Below the pieces are notes generated by a model. The model saw nothing but the letters and a program-made list of their open reading frames with translations, was not told where the DNA came from and did no database searches. 29,314 nt of DNA from an uncultured Rivibacter sp. (GTDB taxonomy: Bacteria > Pseudomonadota > Gammaproteobacteria > Burkholderiales > Burkholderiaceae): assembly GCA_946480925.1 (NCBI GenBank), contig CAMLLU010000067.1:1-29314 (forward strand), given 5' to 3'. A program made the position numbers and the translations under genes. Positions 8,090 to 15,660 of the stretch are shown here, piece after piece (within the stretch, counting starts at the first letter, position 1; each line of letters starts with the position of its first letter).

Positions 8090-8926
8090 TTAGGTGAGAT
8101 ACGACTTGGGCATCGCGCCGCGGAAGACGCGGTCCATCACGATGGCGAGGATGACGATCGACACGCTCGCCCGCAGGCCGAGGCCGAACTCCATGCGCGT
8201 CAATCCGCGGGTGACTTCGGCCCCCAGCCCCCCTGCCCCCACGAGGCCCGCGAGCACCACCATCGCCAGCGACAGCAAGATGCACTGGTTGACGCCCAGC
8301 AACAGGGTCGGCAATGCAGACGGCAGCTGGATCTTGAACAGCGCCTGCAGCTTGCTCGCGCCGATCGCATGACCCAGCTCGATGCGCTCCTTCGGGATCT
8401 GGCTCATTGCCAGGATCGTGAGACGCACCATCGGCGCGATGCCGTAGATGATGGTCGACAGCAGTGCCGGCACCGTGCCGAGCCCGAAGAGGATGACGGC
8501 AGGCACCAGGTACACCCACGGCGGCAGCGTCTGCATCACGTCGAGGAGCGGCCGCGCCGCGTTCTGCAGGCGCAGGCTGCGCGAGAAGAAGATCCCGAGC
8601 GGCACCCCCACCAGGACCGAGAAGACCACCGCGATGATGATCAAGGCCAGCGTCTGGATGGTCGTTTCCCACATGCCCAGCAGCACGCAGGCCCCCAGGC
8701 CCGCCAGGCACAGCAGCCCGCCCCGCCAGCCGGCCAGCAGCAAAGACACCACGGCCAGCACACCGATCACGGCCCAGGCCGGGCCCACCGACAGCACCTG
8801 GACGATGCCGTCGATGAGCACGTTGAAGAACGTCGACGTCGCTTCGAATTGCTCGTGCCAGTGGACGTTCAGCCACGACAGGATGGGCGTGACCAGTGAG
8901 CCGGGCGAAAGAAGAACGTCGTCCAC
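8090..8926 (-). CDS. ProW-type ABC permease (second of pair)
   Basis: A 278-residue inner-membrane subunit of a glycine betaine/proline betaine-type ABC importer. Hydrophobic helices run from about residue 48 to 86 and 93 to 115, then 130 to 175 and from 205 to the end. The ATPase-contacting EAA-type loop (ELGHAIGASKLQALFKIQLP, residues 183-202) is followed by SALPTLLLGVNQ. The start is GTG, one base after the TGA of the preceding permease gene, with AGGAGAG in the coding end of that gene. It differs clearly from the first permease, so the channel is probably a heterodimer. Confidence 0.9.
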   Translation of the reverse strand: MDDVLLSPGSLVTPILSWLNVHWHEQFEATSTFFNVLIDGIVQVLSVGPAWAVIGVLAVVSLLLAGWRGGLLCLAGLGACVLLGMWETTIQTLALIIIAVVFSVLVGVPLGIFFSRSLRLQNAARPLLDVMQTLPPWVYLVPAVILFGLGTVPALLSTIIYGIAPMVRLTILAMSQIPKERIELGHAIGASKLQALFKIQLPSALPTLLLGVNQCILLSLAMVVLAGLVGAGGLGAEVTRGLTRMEFGLGLRASVSIVILAIVMDRVFRGAMPKSYLT

Positions 8927-8927
8927 T

Positions 8928-9767
8928 TCAGCTCTCCTTCGGGCTGCGTCCGCCCAGGCGCTGGGAAAACCGGTCCAGCAGGATCGTCAGGACCACGATG
9001 GCGATGCCGGCATTGATCGCCCGGTCGATCCTGAGGGTGCGGACCGCGTCATAGATGTCCTGCCCCAGCCCGCCGGAGCCGGCGATGCCTGCGATGACGA
9101 CCATGCCGAAGGCGAGCATCAGGCTCTGGTTGACGCCCGCGAGGATCGACGGCAGCGCGGAGGGAATCCGTATCTTCGAGAGCACCTGCAGCGGCTTCAT
9201 GCCCGTCGCGACGCCGAGCTCCCGCTGTTCCGTCGGCGTCATGCGGATGCCGTGGGCCGTGAGGCGAAGCGCCGGCGGGATGGCTACCAGGCAGGTGGCG
9301 CACATCGCCGTCGCGGGGCCGTAACCCAGCAATGCGATGCCCGGCAGCAGGAAGATGTAGGGCGGCATGGTCTGGATGAAGTCGAGGATCACGTCGACGA
9401 ACTTCGAAAGACCTGCCTTGAGCCCCACCACGATGCCGACCGGTATGGCGACCAGCAGCGCCAGGATGGTCGAGCTCAGCACCAGGGCCAGCGTGCTCAT
9501 CGTCGCCGACCAGAGGCCCATGGCCACGCACAGCCCGAGGCCCGCCGCGGCAAACACGGCGAAGGCCCTGCCGACGGCGAACCAGCCCACGACGATGACG
9601 ATCAGGATCAGTAGCCACCAGGGCGCGACGTTCAGCATCGCGTTGATCCCGTGGAACGCACCATCGAGGATGGCGCGTGCGAAGTCGAACATCGTCGTCG
9701 CGTTGTCGTTCAGCCATTCGAGGCCGGTGTCGACGCGCGAGTCGATCTTCTCTATGAGGCCGTCCAT
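8928..9767 (-). CDS. ProW-type ABC permease (first of pair)
   Basis: A 279-residue polytopic membrane protein of the betaine/choline ABC importer family. A long N-terminal amphipathic part precedes helices at about 50-86, 90-115 and 130-165. The EAA-type loop ELGVATGMKPLQVLSKIRIP (183-202) couples to the ATPase, followed by SALPSILAGVNQ and the conserved GSGGLGQDI near 230-238. It lies 15 bases downstream of the ATPase gene and directly abuts the second permease gene. Having two non-identical permeases contrasts with the single permease of the other transporter at 26.9 kb. Confidence 0.9.
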   Translation of the reverse strand: MDGLIEKIDSRVDTGLEWLNDNATTMFDFARAILDGAFHGINAMLNVAPWWLLILIVIVVGWFAVGRAFAVFAAAGLGLCVAMGLWSATMSTLALVLSSTILALLVAIPVGIVVGLKAGLSKFVDVILDFIQTMPPYIFLLPGIALLGYGPATAMCATCLVAIPPALRLTAHGIRMTPTEQRELGVATGMKPLQVLSKIRIPSALPSILAGVNQSLMLAFGMVVIAGIAGSGGLGQDIYDAVRTLRIDRAINAGIAIVVLTILLDRFSQRLGGRSPKES

Positions 9768-9782
9768 CTCACCCCTCCTGCG

Positions 9783-10868
9783 CTACACCGGGGCGATGCC
9801 GCGCACGGCCCGCAACAGGTTGTCGCGCGTGACGGAGCCGACGAGGCGGCCATGCTCCTTCACGCCGAGCGTTTCCGCCTTGCGCTCCAGCACGAGGTCG
9901 ATCATGGTTTCCAGGTCGGCATTGGAGTCGACGCTGGCGAAGCCGTTGTGGCCCTCGTGCTGCGGAGCTTCGCCTTGAGGTTCGACCCACTGCTTCATGA
10001 CCGAACGAGCCTTGACCAGGCGAAGGCGCGAGATGCCCTCGACGAACTCGGCCACATAGTCGGTGGCCGGACGCAGCACGATTTCCTCGGGCGTCCCGAT
10101 CTGCACGATCCGCCCTTCCTTCATGATCGCGATCCGGTCGCCGATGCGGATGGCCTCCTCCAGGTCATGCGTGATGAAGATCGTGGTCTTCTTCAGGCTC
10201 GTCGACAGCTGCTTGAACTCGAGCTGCAGCTGCTTGCGGATCAGCGGGTCCAGCGCGCTGAACGGCTCGTCCATCAGCAGGATCTCGGGGTTGGCGGCCA
10301 AAGCCCGCGCGATGCCAACGCGCTGCTGCATCCCGCCGGACAACTCACGCGGATACCGGTTGGACCAGCCCTTGAGCCCCACGGTCTCGAGCGCCGCCTG
10401 GCAGGTCTCGATGCGTTCGCGCTTGGAGACGCCTTGCACTTCCAGCGGCAGCATGACGTTCTGCAGCACCGTGCGATAAGGCAGCAGCGCCACGTGCTGG
10501 AAGACCATGCCCATGTTCTTGGCACGCAACCGCCGTAGCTCGGCTGCGTTGAGCTTGCAGACGTCCTGCCCACGAACGATCACTTCGCCGAGGCTCGGCT
10601 CGATCAGCCGGTTGAAGTGGCGGATGAGGGTGGACTTGCCGCTGCCGGACAGCCCCATGATGCAGAACGTCTCTCCTTCGAAGATGGAGAACGATGCATC
10701 CGCAACCCCCACGACGCAGCCGAACTGCTCGAGGAGCCTGTTCTTGTCGGCGCCGGCCTTGGCGGCCTCGATCGCCGCGGAACTCTGGTTGCCAAAGATC
10801 TTCCAGACCGATCGGCATTCGACGGCTGTGGATCGTGCGGGCATTGGAATGGCTGGAATGGCAGACAT
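9783..10868 (-). CDS. ProV-type ABC ATPase of the region A importer
   Basis: A 361-residue cytoplasmic ATPase that powers quaternary-amine uptake. Walker [10 protein letters not shown] is at residues 72-80, signature LSGGMQQ at 176-182, and Walker B with D-loop LLMDEPFSALD at 197-207. The N-terminal ProV extension before the nucleotide domain (DKNRLLEQFGCVVGV) is present. The C-terminal 110 residues carry a single degenerate CBS-like repeat (from about 310, ending LVGSVTRDNLLRAV), a region used for osmotic or nucleotide sensing in OpuA/ProV. I prefer ATG at 10868 (GAGAG 11 bases ahead); an in-frame ATG at 10889 would add seven residues. It lies about 95 bases after the binding-protein gene on the same strand. 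Confidence 0.9.
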   Translation of the reverse strand: MSAIPAIPMPARSTAVECRSVWKIFGNQSSAAIEAAKAGADKNRLLEQFGCVVGVADASFSIFEGETFCIMGLSGSGKSTLIRHFNRLIEPSLGEVIVRGQDVCKLNAAELRRLRAKNMGMVFQHVALLPYRTVLQNVMLPLEVQGVSKRERIETCQAALETVGLKGWSNRYPRELSGGMQQRVGIARALAANPEILLMDEPFSALDPLIRKQLQLEFKQLSTSLKKTTIFITHDLEEAIRIGDRIAIMKEGRIVQIGTPEEIVLRPATDYVAEFVEGISRLRLVKARSVMKQWVEPQGEAPQHEGHNGFASVDSNADLETMIDLVLERKAETLGVKEHGRLVGSVTRDNLLRAVRGIAPV

Positions 10869-10963
10869 GGTTTCACGCACTCTCGTCATGGGGCCATCTG
10901 CAATCTGCGGAGGCTGCTACGCCGTGCTTCGCGGCCTCTGCTCTTCGGCCTTGATGGGATCGA

Positions 10964-11815
10964 TCAGTTGCTGGCCATCGCAGACCATCGTTCGATCAGG
11001 CTCGAGTTCTTTCCCCACCAGAGATCGACCGCCTGCTCGAGCGTCTTGCCGTCGTTCACGTCACTGCTGATCTTCGTGATGTCCTCGACCGGCACGAAGA
11101 TGCTGGCCAGCGCCTCACGCGCACGAGGGTTCTTCGCGGAGAAGCCCTTCTTGGCGACCCAGTAGTAGCTTTGCGCGGGGGCGAAGACGTTCTTCGGATC
11201 CTTCAGGAACTTGACGTCGTACTTCTGGGCCATCCACGACGGCTTCCACATCACCGTGACGATGGGTTGCTTGCGCTCGAGCGAAGACTGCAGCTGTGCC
11301 ATCGTGGCCGCGGTACTGCCGTCGACGACCTGGTACTTCAGGCCGTATTCCTTCACCGCTGCACCCAGTTCACGCATGAGGCCCGAGCCGGGCTCGATGC
11401 CGATGATTCGGCCACCGACCTTGTCCTTGACGTCGTTGAGCTGGTCGATCGAATCGATCGGCATGTACGACGGGACGACGACACCTTGCAGCAGGCCGTG
11501 CGAGACGACGGAGATCTTCTCCAGCCGGTTCTTGTTCTTGGCCCAGTAGTCGCCGGCGGCGTAGTTGATCTGCGATGCCAGGATGTCGACGTCACCCTTG
11601 CTGAGCGCGCCATAGGCGATGCCCCATTCGGAGAACGATGTCGACTCGACCTTGTATCCCTGCTTCTCGAGGAACTTCTTGCTGATGAGGGTGATGGGGG
11701 TCAGGTCCTCCCAGTTCATCGTCCCCATTCGAATGACCTTGTCCTGGGCATGCGACGAAGTCGCGCCCACCACGACGAGCGCCAAGGCCGCCAGTTTCTT
11801 CAGGATGTTTCGCAT
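10964..11815 (-). CDS. OpuAC/ProX-type substrate-binding protein of the region A importer
   Basis: A 283-residue periplasmic ligand receptor. A Sec signal peptide occupies residues 1-23 (MRNILKK, then ALALVVVGATSSHA) with cleavage before QDK. The mature protein has the two-lobe OpuAC layout, starting VIRMGTMNWEDLTP with a Trp at the first ligand loop, then the hinge GGRIIGIEPGSGL, and later VTVMWKPSWMAQKY. The aromatic residues fit a cation-pi cage for a quaternary ammonium ligand. ATG at 11815 follows a strong GAGGAG. It is the first gene of the operon, downstream of the putative GntR sites. It differs in sequence and export route from the orphan binding protein at 12.3 kb, so the ligands probably differ. 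Confidence 0.9.
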   Translation of the reverse strand: MRNILKKLAALALVVVGATSSHAQDKVIRMGTMNWEDLTPITLISKKFLEKQGYKVESTSFSEWGIAYGALSKGDVDILASQINYAAGDYWAKNKNRLEKISVVSHGLLQGVVVPSYMPIDSIDQLNDVKDKVGGRIIGIEPGSGLMRELGAAVKEYGLKYQVVDGSTAATMAQLQSSLERKQPIVTVMWKPSWMAQKYDVKFLKDPKNVFAPAQSYYWVAKKGFSAKNPRAREALASIFVPVEDITKISSDVNDGKTLEQAVDLWWGKNSSLIERWSAMASN

Positions 11816-11881
11816 CACATCTCCTCGTTGGTGCATCGAAGGATTTCGACGCCTGTTGATAAGCAACAAGCCTGCCAAGAA

Positions 11882-11916
11882 CTACAAATTGTCTTCAGTT
11901 AGTAGACAAACTGTAG
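11882..11916. promoter_or_regulatory. Tandem candidate GntR operators upstream of the region A operon
   Basis: Two related 12-mers lie 67-101 bases upstream of the binding-protein start codon. CTACAAATTGTC at 11882-11893 is identical to the core of the site in front of the GntR gene. GACAAACTGTAG at 11905-11916 matches its reverse complement at 10 of 12 positions. Their starts are 23 bases apart, about two helical turns, which suits two repressor dimers on one DNA face. In the rest of this 458-base gap (11816-12273) I see only the direct repeat listed next and no gene. Confidence 0.6.
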
Positions 11917-12172
11917 GTACCACGCACTCCGTATGCCTACCGGGTTTGCCCGCGGTTTGACGGCGCAAGGACGGTGTGAATGCGTCGAATCTCCTGCAGA
12001 TCACGACACGCAGACGGCACGTGAGCGAGCGAGGTGCAGCGATGAATCTGCTGGGGCATCGAACCCCCGCCCGCATGGCTGCGGTGCTCTTGCGGGGCAA
12101 GCGCTTCCGGTCGACCAGCAGTCAATGCCGCTCGCATGCGGCGGAACTTCGGCAGCGCCCTGCCGGCTGCCA

Positions 12173-12194
12173 CATGTCGATCTACGACATGTCG
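12173..12194 (+). promoter_or_regulatory. Direct repeat CATGTCG, possible GbdR-type site
   Basis: CATGTCG occurs at 12173-12179 and 12188-12194, 15 bases apart, about 80-100 bases upstream of the orphan binding-protein gene. The second copy lies in the palindrome CGACATGTCG. The same 7-mer is found upstream of the dipeptidase/dgc genes (22617-22623, minus strand) and of gbcA (23220-23226, minus strand). AraC-type regulators usually bind direct repeats, so these may be sites for the GbdR-like protein. The 7-mer also occurs by chance inside several genes here, so this is suggestive only. Confidence 0.35.
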
Positions 12195-12273
12195 GAGTCG
12201 CATCGAGGGAACCCGGTGCAGGCGGCATGACTAGAGTCCGTTCCGCATCTTCAACCGCAGATTGAGAGCCCCC

Positions 12274-13164
12274 ATGACGCGCAACCTGTCGACCTTGAAC
12301 CGCCGCAGCTTCATTGCCGGCGCGACCACCACCGTGGCATTGGCCAGCACGCCCTTGTCCGTGCTGGCGCAGGCCAAGCCCATCCGCATCGGCTGGACTG
12401 CCTGGTCGGACGCCGAGGTGGTGACCAACATCGCCAAGATCATCCTTGAGCAGCGCATGGCGCAGAAGGTCGAGTTGGTCATGACCGACGTCGCGCTGCA
12501 GTACGCGGCGCTGCAGCGCGGCCAGATCGACCTGATGCTCATGGCCTGGTTGCCCGGCACGCACAAGAGCTACTGGGAGAAGGTCAAGGACGACGTCGAG
12601 GACCTCGGCGCGCTCTACACCGGCGCGCGACTGGGCTGGGCCGTGCCCGACGAGATCCCCGTCTCCACGCTGCGCTCCATCGAGGACCTCAAGAAGCCCG
12701 AGGTTCAAGAAAAGCTCGGGGGTCGCATCCAGGGCATCGATGCAGGCGCAGGCCTGATGAAGCTGTCCGAGTTGGCGATCAAGACCTATGGCCTGGACTA
12801 CAAGCTGCTCACGGCTTCCGACGCCGCCATGGTCTCGGCGCTCGATCGCGCCATCCAGCGCAAGCAATGGATCGTGGTGACGACGTGGTCGCCCCACTGG
12901 ATGTTCTCGCAATACAAGATCCGCTACCTGGAAGACCCGAAGCAGACATTGGGTGGCGCCGAAGAGATCCACGCCCTGGGACGCAAGGGCTTCAGCGCGG
13001 CCTTCCCGAAGGCCGCCTCATTCGTGCGCAACATGAAGCTGCCGCTGGCCGATCTGGAGGCCGTGATGCTCAAGGCGCGCGACAGCAGCGCCGCGAAAGA
13101 GGCCGCCACCTTCGTTACCGCACGTGGCGACGTGGTGGACCGCTGGCTCACCGGCGTGCTCTGA
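12274..13164 (+). CDS. Choline/betaine-type ABC substrate-binding protein, Tat signal
   Basis: A 296-residue periplasmic binding protein of the OpuAC family. The N-terminus LNRRSFIAGATTTVALAS has a twin-arginine pair at residues 10-11 followed by a hydrophobic stretch ending Leu-Ala-Gln-Ala, so export by Tat after folding is likely. The mature part begins KPIRIGWTAWSDAE, with two Trp suited to a quaternary-amine cage, then LMLMAWLPGTH, the hinge GRIQGIDAGAGLMK and WIVVTTWSPHWMF. ATG at 12274 has GAGAG upstream; an upstream TTG is unlikely. No permease or ATPase adjoins it on this strand. It probably delivers ligand to the ATPase/permease pair at 25.9-27.8 kb, like the separately encoded CaiX and BetX receptors of Pseudomonas. 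Confidence 0.88.
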   Translation: MTRNLSTLNRRSFIAGATTTVALASTPLSVLAQAKPIRIGWTAWSDAEVVTNIAKIILEQRMAQKVELVMTDVALQYAALQRGQIDLMLMAWLPGTHKSYWEKVKDDVEDLGALYTGARLGWAVPDEIPVSTLRSIEDLKKPEVQEKLGGRIQGIDAGAGLMKLSELAIKTYGLDYKLLTASDAAMVSALDRAIQRKQWIVVTTWSPHWMFSQYKIRYLEDPKQTLGGAEEIHALGRKGFSAAFPKAASFVRNMKLPLADLEAVMLKARDSSAAKEAATFVTARGDVVDRWLTGVL

Positions 13165-13201
13165 ACACCGTGCCTGCACCTTCTCACCTTCACCACCAAC
13201 G

Positions 13202-13231
13202 AAAAGCGGCTGGCATTGCCAGCCGCTTTTT
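13202..13231. terminator. Bidirectional intrinsic terminator
   Basis: AAAAGCGGCTGGC and GCCAGCCGCTTTT pair perfectly over 13 bp around a 3-base loop (ATT), followed by T on the plus strand and flanked by A on the other side, so it works in both directions. It lies between the convergent binding-protein and GbdR-like genes and insulates them. This is the clearest terminator in the window. Confidence 0.9.
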
Positions 13232-13288
13232 CCTTCATGGACTGCAGTCGCCCGAGTGCCGGCTCGCCGGCACCTCGCGCGGCATGCG

Positions 13289-14368
13289 TCAGGACACGTG
13301 CAGTGCCACCTCGGCTGCGGCCCTCGCAGCCCGTGCGGCCCGTGTTGCATGTGCACCAGCCTCCGGCGCAGTGCCCAGGTGGACCAGTCCCTGGCTGCCA
13401 CCCTGGCGACGATGATCGCTGGGCGAATGACCGAACTGGGCCCTGTAGGCCTTGCAGAAGTGCGATGCGGTCTGGAAGCCGCAAGCCACGGTGATCTGCA
13501 TGATCGGCGCGCTCGTATGCGCAAGCAGTTCGCGCGCACGCCGCAAACGCAACGCCAGGTAGTGCTGAGCCGGTGTCACGTCGTGATAGCGATGGAACAG
13601 GCGCTCCAGCTGGCGCAGCGAAATGCCCGTCGCGTCCGCGATTTCAGACAAGGTGAGAGGCTCTTCGATATTCGCGGCCATGAGTGCCGTCGCCTCGACG
13701 AGATGCTCGTAGCCGGGCCCGACGAACTCGGGCTGAGGCAAGCGCTGCTGCTCGCTCTGGTCACGCACGCGATCGATGATGAACTGCTCCGAGATCGCCA
13801 TCGCCAACTTGTTGCCGTGGTGTCCGCGCACCAGGTGGAGCATGAGGTGCAGCGGCGCAATGCCGCCGGACGCCGTGACCCGGTCTCGATCGACGACGAA
13901 GACCTCGAGCGCGAAACGCACCTTGGGGCAGGCTTCGCGCAGTGCCGACAAATTTTCCCAATGCACGGCGCAGCGGAAGCCGTTCATGACACCGGCTTCG
14001 GCCAGCGCGTGCGCACCGGTGCAAAGCCCGCCCAGCGCCTGGCCCCGCGCCGCGCGCCTGCGCAGGTCTTGCAACACGGCCTCGCTGATGGCCTTCTGCA
14101 CTTCCACGCCACCACAAACGAACACCACGTCGCAACTGTCCAGGTCGGCGGGTGTGCCGGGCTTGTCGACCGACAGGCCATTGCTTGCGGGAGCACCCTT
14201 GCCGTCGATGGTTGCGACGGTCCACGTGTAGAGCCGCTGCCCGCTCAGCAGGTTCGCCATGCGCAAGACCTCGAGCGCGTTGGCGAAAGCGATCATCGAA
14301 TAGCTGTGGAGCAGCAGGAATCCGAAATGGCGGACTTGAGGAGACGGAGAAGAGACTGGTTCAGTCAT
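13289..14368 (-). CDS. gbdR: GlxA/AraC-family regulator, GbdR-like
   Basis: A 359-residue transcription activator. Residues 14 to about 180 form a DJ-1/PfpI-like ligand domain (FGFLLLHSYSMIAFANALEV, then GGLCTGAHALAEAG with the elbow Cys at 116). Residues 224-325 are an AraC double helix-turn-helix (LTLSEIADATGISLRQLERLF and ITVACGFQTASHFCKAYRAQFG). This layout and the N-terminus match GbdR, the Pseudomonas activator of glycine betaine and dimethylglycine catabolism; CdhR, the carnitine regulator, is a close relative and cannot be excluded. An Ala/Arg-rich tail (326-359) extends past the usual end. Its neighbours, a betaine binding protein on one side and dgc/etf genes on the other, support the GbdR call. 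It probably activates gbcAB, dgcAB/etf and the transport genes when betaine is present. Confidence 0.85.
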   Translation of the reverse strand: MTEPVSSPSPQVRHFGFLLLHSYSMIAFANALEVLRMANLLSGQRLYTWTVATIDGKGAPASNGLSVDKPGTPADLDSCDVVFVCGGVEVQKAISEAVLQDLRRRAARGQALGGLCTGAHALAEAGVMNGFRCAVHWENLSALREACPKVRFALEVFVVDRDRVTASGGIAPLHLMLHLVRGHHGNKLAMAISEQFIIDRVRDQSEQQRLPQPEFVGPGYEHLVEATALMAANIEEPLTLSEIADATGISLRQLERLFHRYHDVTPAQHYLALRLRRARELLAHTSAPIMQITVACGFQTASHFCKAYRAQFGHSPSDHRRQGGSQGLVHLGTAPEAGAHATRAARAARAAAEVALHVS

Positions 14369-14469
14369 CGCAGTCAGGCCATCAGTGGGGGGATGACCGC
14401 TTGGCGCTCGCCGTGAACTGCATCCGCCCGGCGACGGCGCAAGCCATACGAGCTCTTGCGGCTTTGATG

Positions 14470-14483
14470 TTGATTTTGATCAA
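14470..14483. promoter_or_regulatory. Perfect FNR/ANR-type box
   Basis: TTGAT, TTTG, ATCAA is an exact match to the FNR-family consensus TTGATNNNNATCAA, extended by a flanking G/C pair on each side. It lies about 102 bases upstream of the GbdR-like start codon, in the 452-base gap (14369-14820) that otherwise holds two long palindromes and no gene. Oxygen-responsive control of the betaine regulator is plausible, since GbcA needs O2. The link is inferred. Confidence 0.5.
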
Positions 14484-14634
14484 CCTTCATGCGCGCTTGA
14501 ACAGGGAAATACGCGTAGGGGAAGGCCTGCATGGTGCTGCCGCGTTCTCGGCCGCTCGTTCGGCCATGCATCGGAACGTCGATCGAACCACCGGGGTCGG
14601 CACCTTGTTCAGCTCCATCGCTTCATCTTCGTGC

Positions 14635-14662
14635 GCGTGCATTGATGGTCATCAATGCACGC
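14635..14662. repeat. Perfect 13-bp inverted repeat
   Basis: GCGTGCATTGATG and CATCAATGCACGC are exact complements with a 2-base centre. The tight spacing makes it look like a protein-binding palindrome rather than an RNA terminator, and no T-run follows. It lies between the GbdR-like and etfB genes and shares the outer CGTGCAT with the palindrome at 14721-14763. Confidence 0.7.
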
Positions 14663-14720
14663 AAGGAGCAGGCCAGCGTGCCACCTCACGAGCGCAACAC
14701 AACCGTGCGTGCGCAACCAG

Positions 14721-14763
14721 CGTGCATGGCCTGAGCACGCCACGCGCGCTCAGGCCATGCACG
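14721..14763. repeat. Perfect 16-bp inverted repeat downstream of etfB
   Basis: CGTGCATGGCCTGAGC and GCTCAGGCCATGCACG are exact complements with an 11-base spacer, 58 bases past the etfB stop. On the minus strand it would form a strong hairpin at the end of the dgc/etf transcript. No T-run follows, so it could protect the 3' end, assist Rho-dependent ending, or be a DNA-level element. The motif GGCCATGCA also recurs singly near 14570. Confidence 0.75.
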
Positions 14764-14820
14764 TGAACGCACGTTGCCACTTCACCGCGCACTCGACACG
14801 CGGCACAGATGGTTGCGGCT

Positions 14821-15660
14821 TCAGGTCGAAGGATCGACGAGTGACAACTTGCGCAGGTGCTCGAGCAGCAGCCGCGCCTTGTCCATGGTGGAGCCGTCGC
14901 GGATCACGGTGCCGCCCTGGCGGGCAGACTCTGCTGAGCCAGTGGCTCGCGCCATGCGCGCGGCCCCGCTTTCGGTGGATGCAGGCACCAGTGGCCTGCG
15001 TTGCTTGCGTGCCGGCTCGAAGCGCCAGTTCACACACCCCGCGCTTCCTGCGGGCTGCGGCTCGAACGTCGCGATGGAGCCCTCCAAGAGGCTGCCGGCC
15101 TGCGCAGCCGCCCATGAGTAGCGCTGCAGCAAGTCCTCGCGCGATGCGAGGCGCGCACTGGTGACCAGCACCGCGCGCACGTCTCGTTCGAGCCTCCACG
15201 AACGCCGTGCGCCACGAGGCAGCGCCTGCACCACGCGCCAGCCGCCATCGGTTTCAGGCAGCAGGTCGATCACCTCGTTGATCACCGGCCTCTGCAGGCG
15301 CCGCGCCAGTGCATAGGGCAGCAGCCCGCAAGCCAGGCCGGACTCCCCGCGTGGGCCGGCAAGCACCAGCCCGCTGCCGCGACAGGCATTCGCGAGCACG
15401 GACACGACCTCCTCCAGGCCCGCATTGCCGCCTGCCGGCCACCGCGTGAGCTGGCTCACGCCCTGGGCCAGGTAGTCGCGCACAACTTCAGCCGGCATGT
15501 CGCCCGCCGTGCACAGCCATGGCTCCCTGCCCTCGCCCAGCGCCTTCTGCGCCAGCGCGACGGCCGCGGCGTCGGCGCGACTGCGCGTGGCACGCCCGCT
15601 GGTAGGGTCGACGCGCACGCTCACCAGGACCGTAAGCCCTGGCTGCCGGGCTGCATTCAT
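14821..15660 (-). CDS. etfB: Electron-transfer flavoprotein beta-like subunit for dimethylglycine oxidation
   Basis: A 279-residue partner of EtfA; the pair would carry electrons from the DgcAB demethylase to the respiratory ETF:quinone oxidoreductase. The N-terminal TVLVSVRVDP, ADAAAVALAQKALGEG and LVLAGPRGESGLACGLLPYALARRL follow the EtfB fold, but the usual AMP-binding segment is poorly conserved. Residues from about 210 to 250 are a low-complexity Arg/Ala/Ser-rich insert before the final helix DKARLLLEHLRKL, the partner-recognition region. The ATG start overlaps the etfA stop by four bases (ATGA). Gene order matches Pseudomonas dgcA-dgcB-etfA-etfB, which indicates a dedicated rather than general ETF. 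Confidence 0.82.
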   Translation of the reverse strand: MNAARQPGLTVLVSVRVDPTSGRATRSRADAAAVALAQKALGEGREPWLCTAGDMPAEVVRDYLAQGVSQLTRWPAGGNAGLEEVVSVLANACRGSGLVLAGPRGESGLACGLLPYALARRLQRPVINEVIDLLPETDGGWRVVQALPRGARRSWRLERDVRAVLVTSARLASREDLLQRYSWAAAQAGSLLEGSIATFEPQPAGSAGCVNWRFEPARKQRRPLVPASTESGAARMARATGSAESARQGGTVIRDGSTMDKARLLLEHLRKLSLVDPST

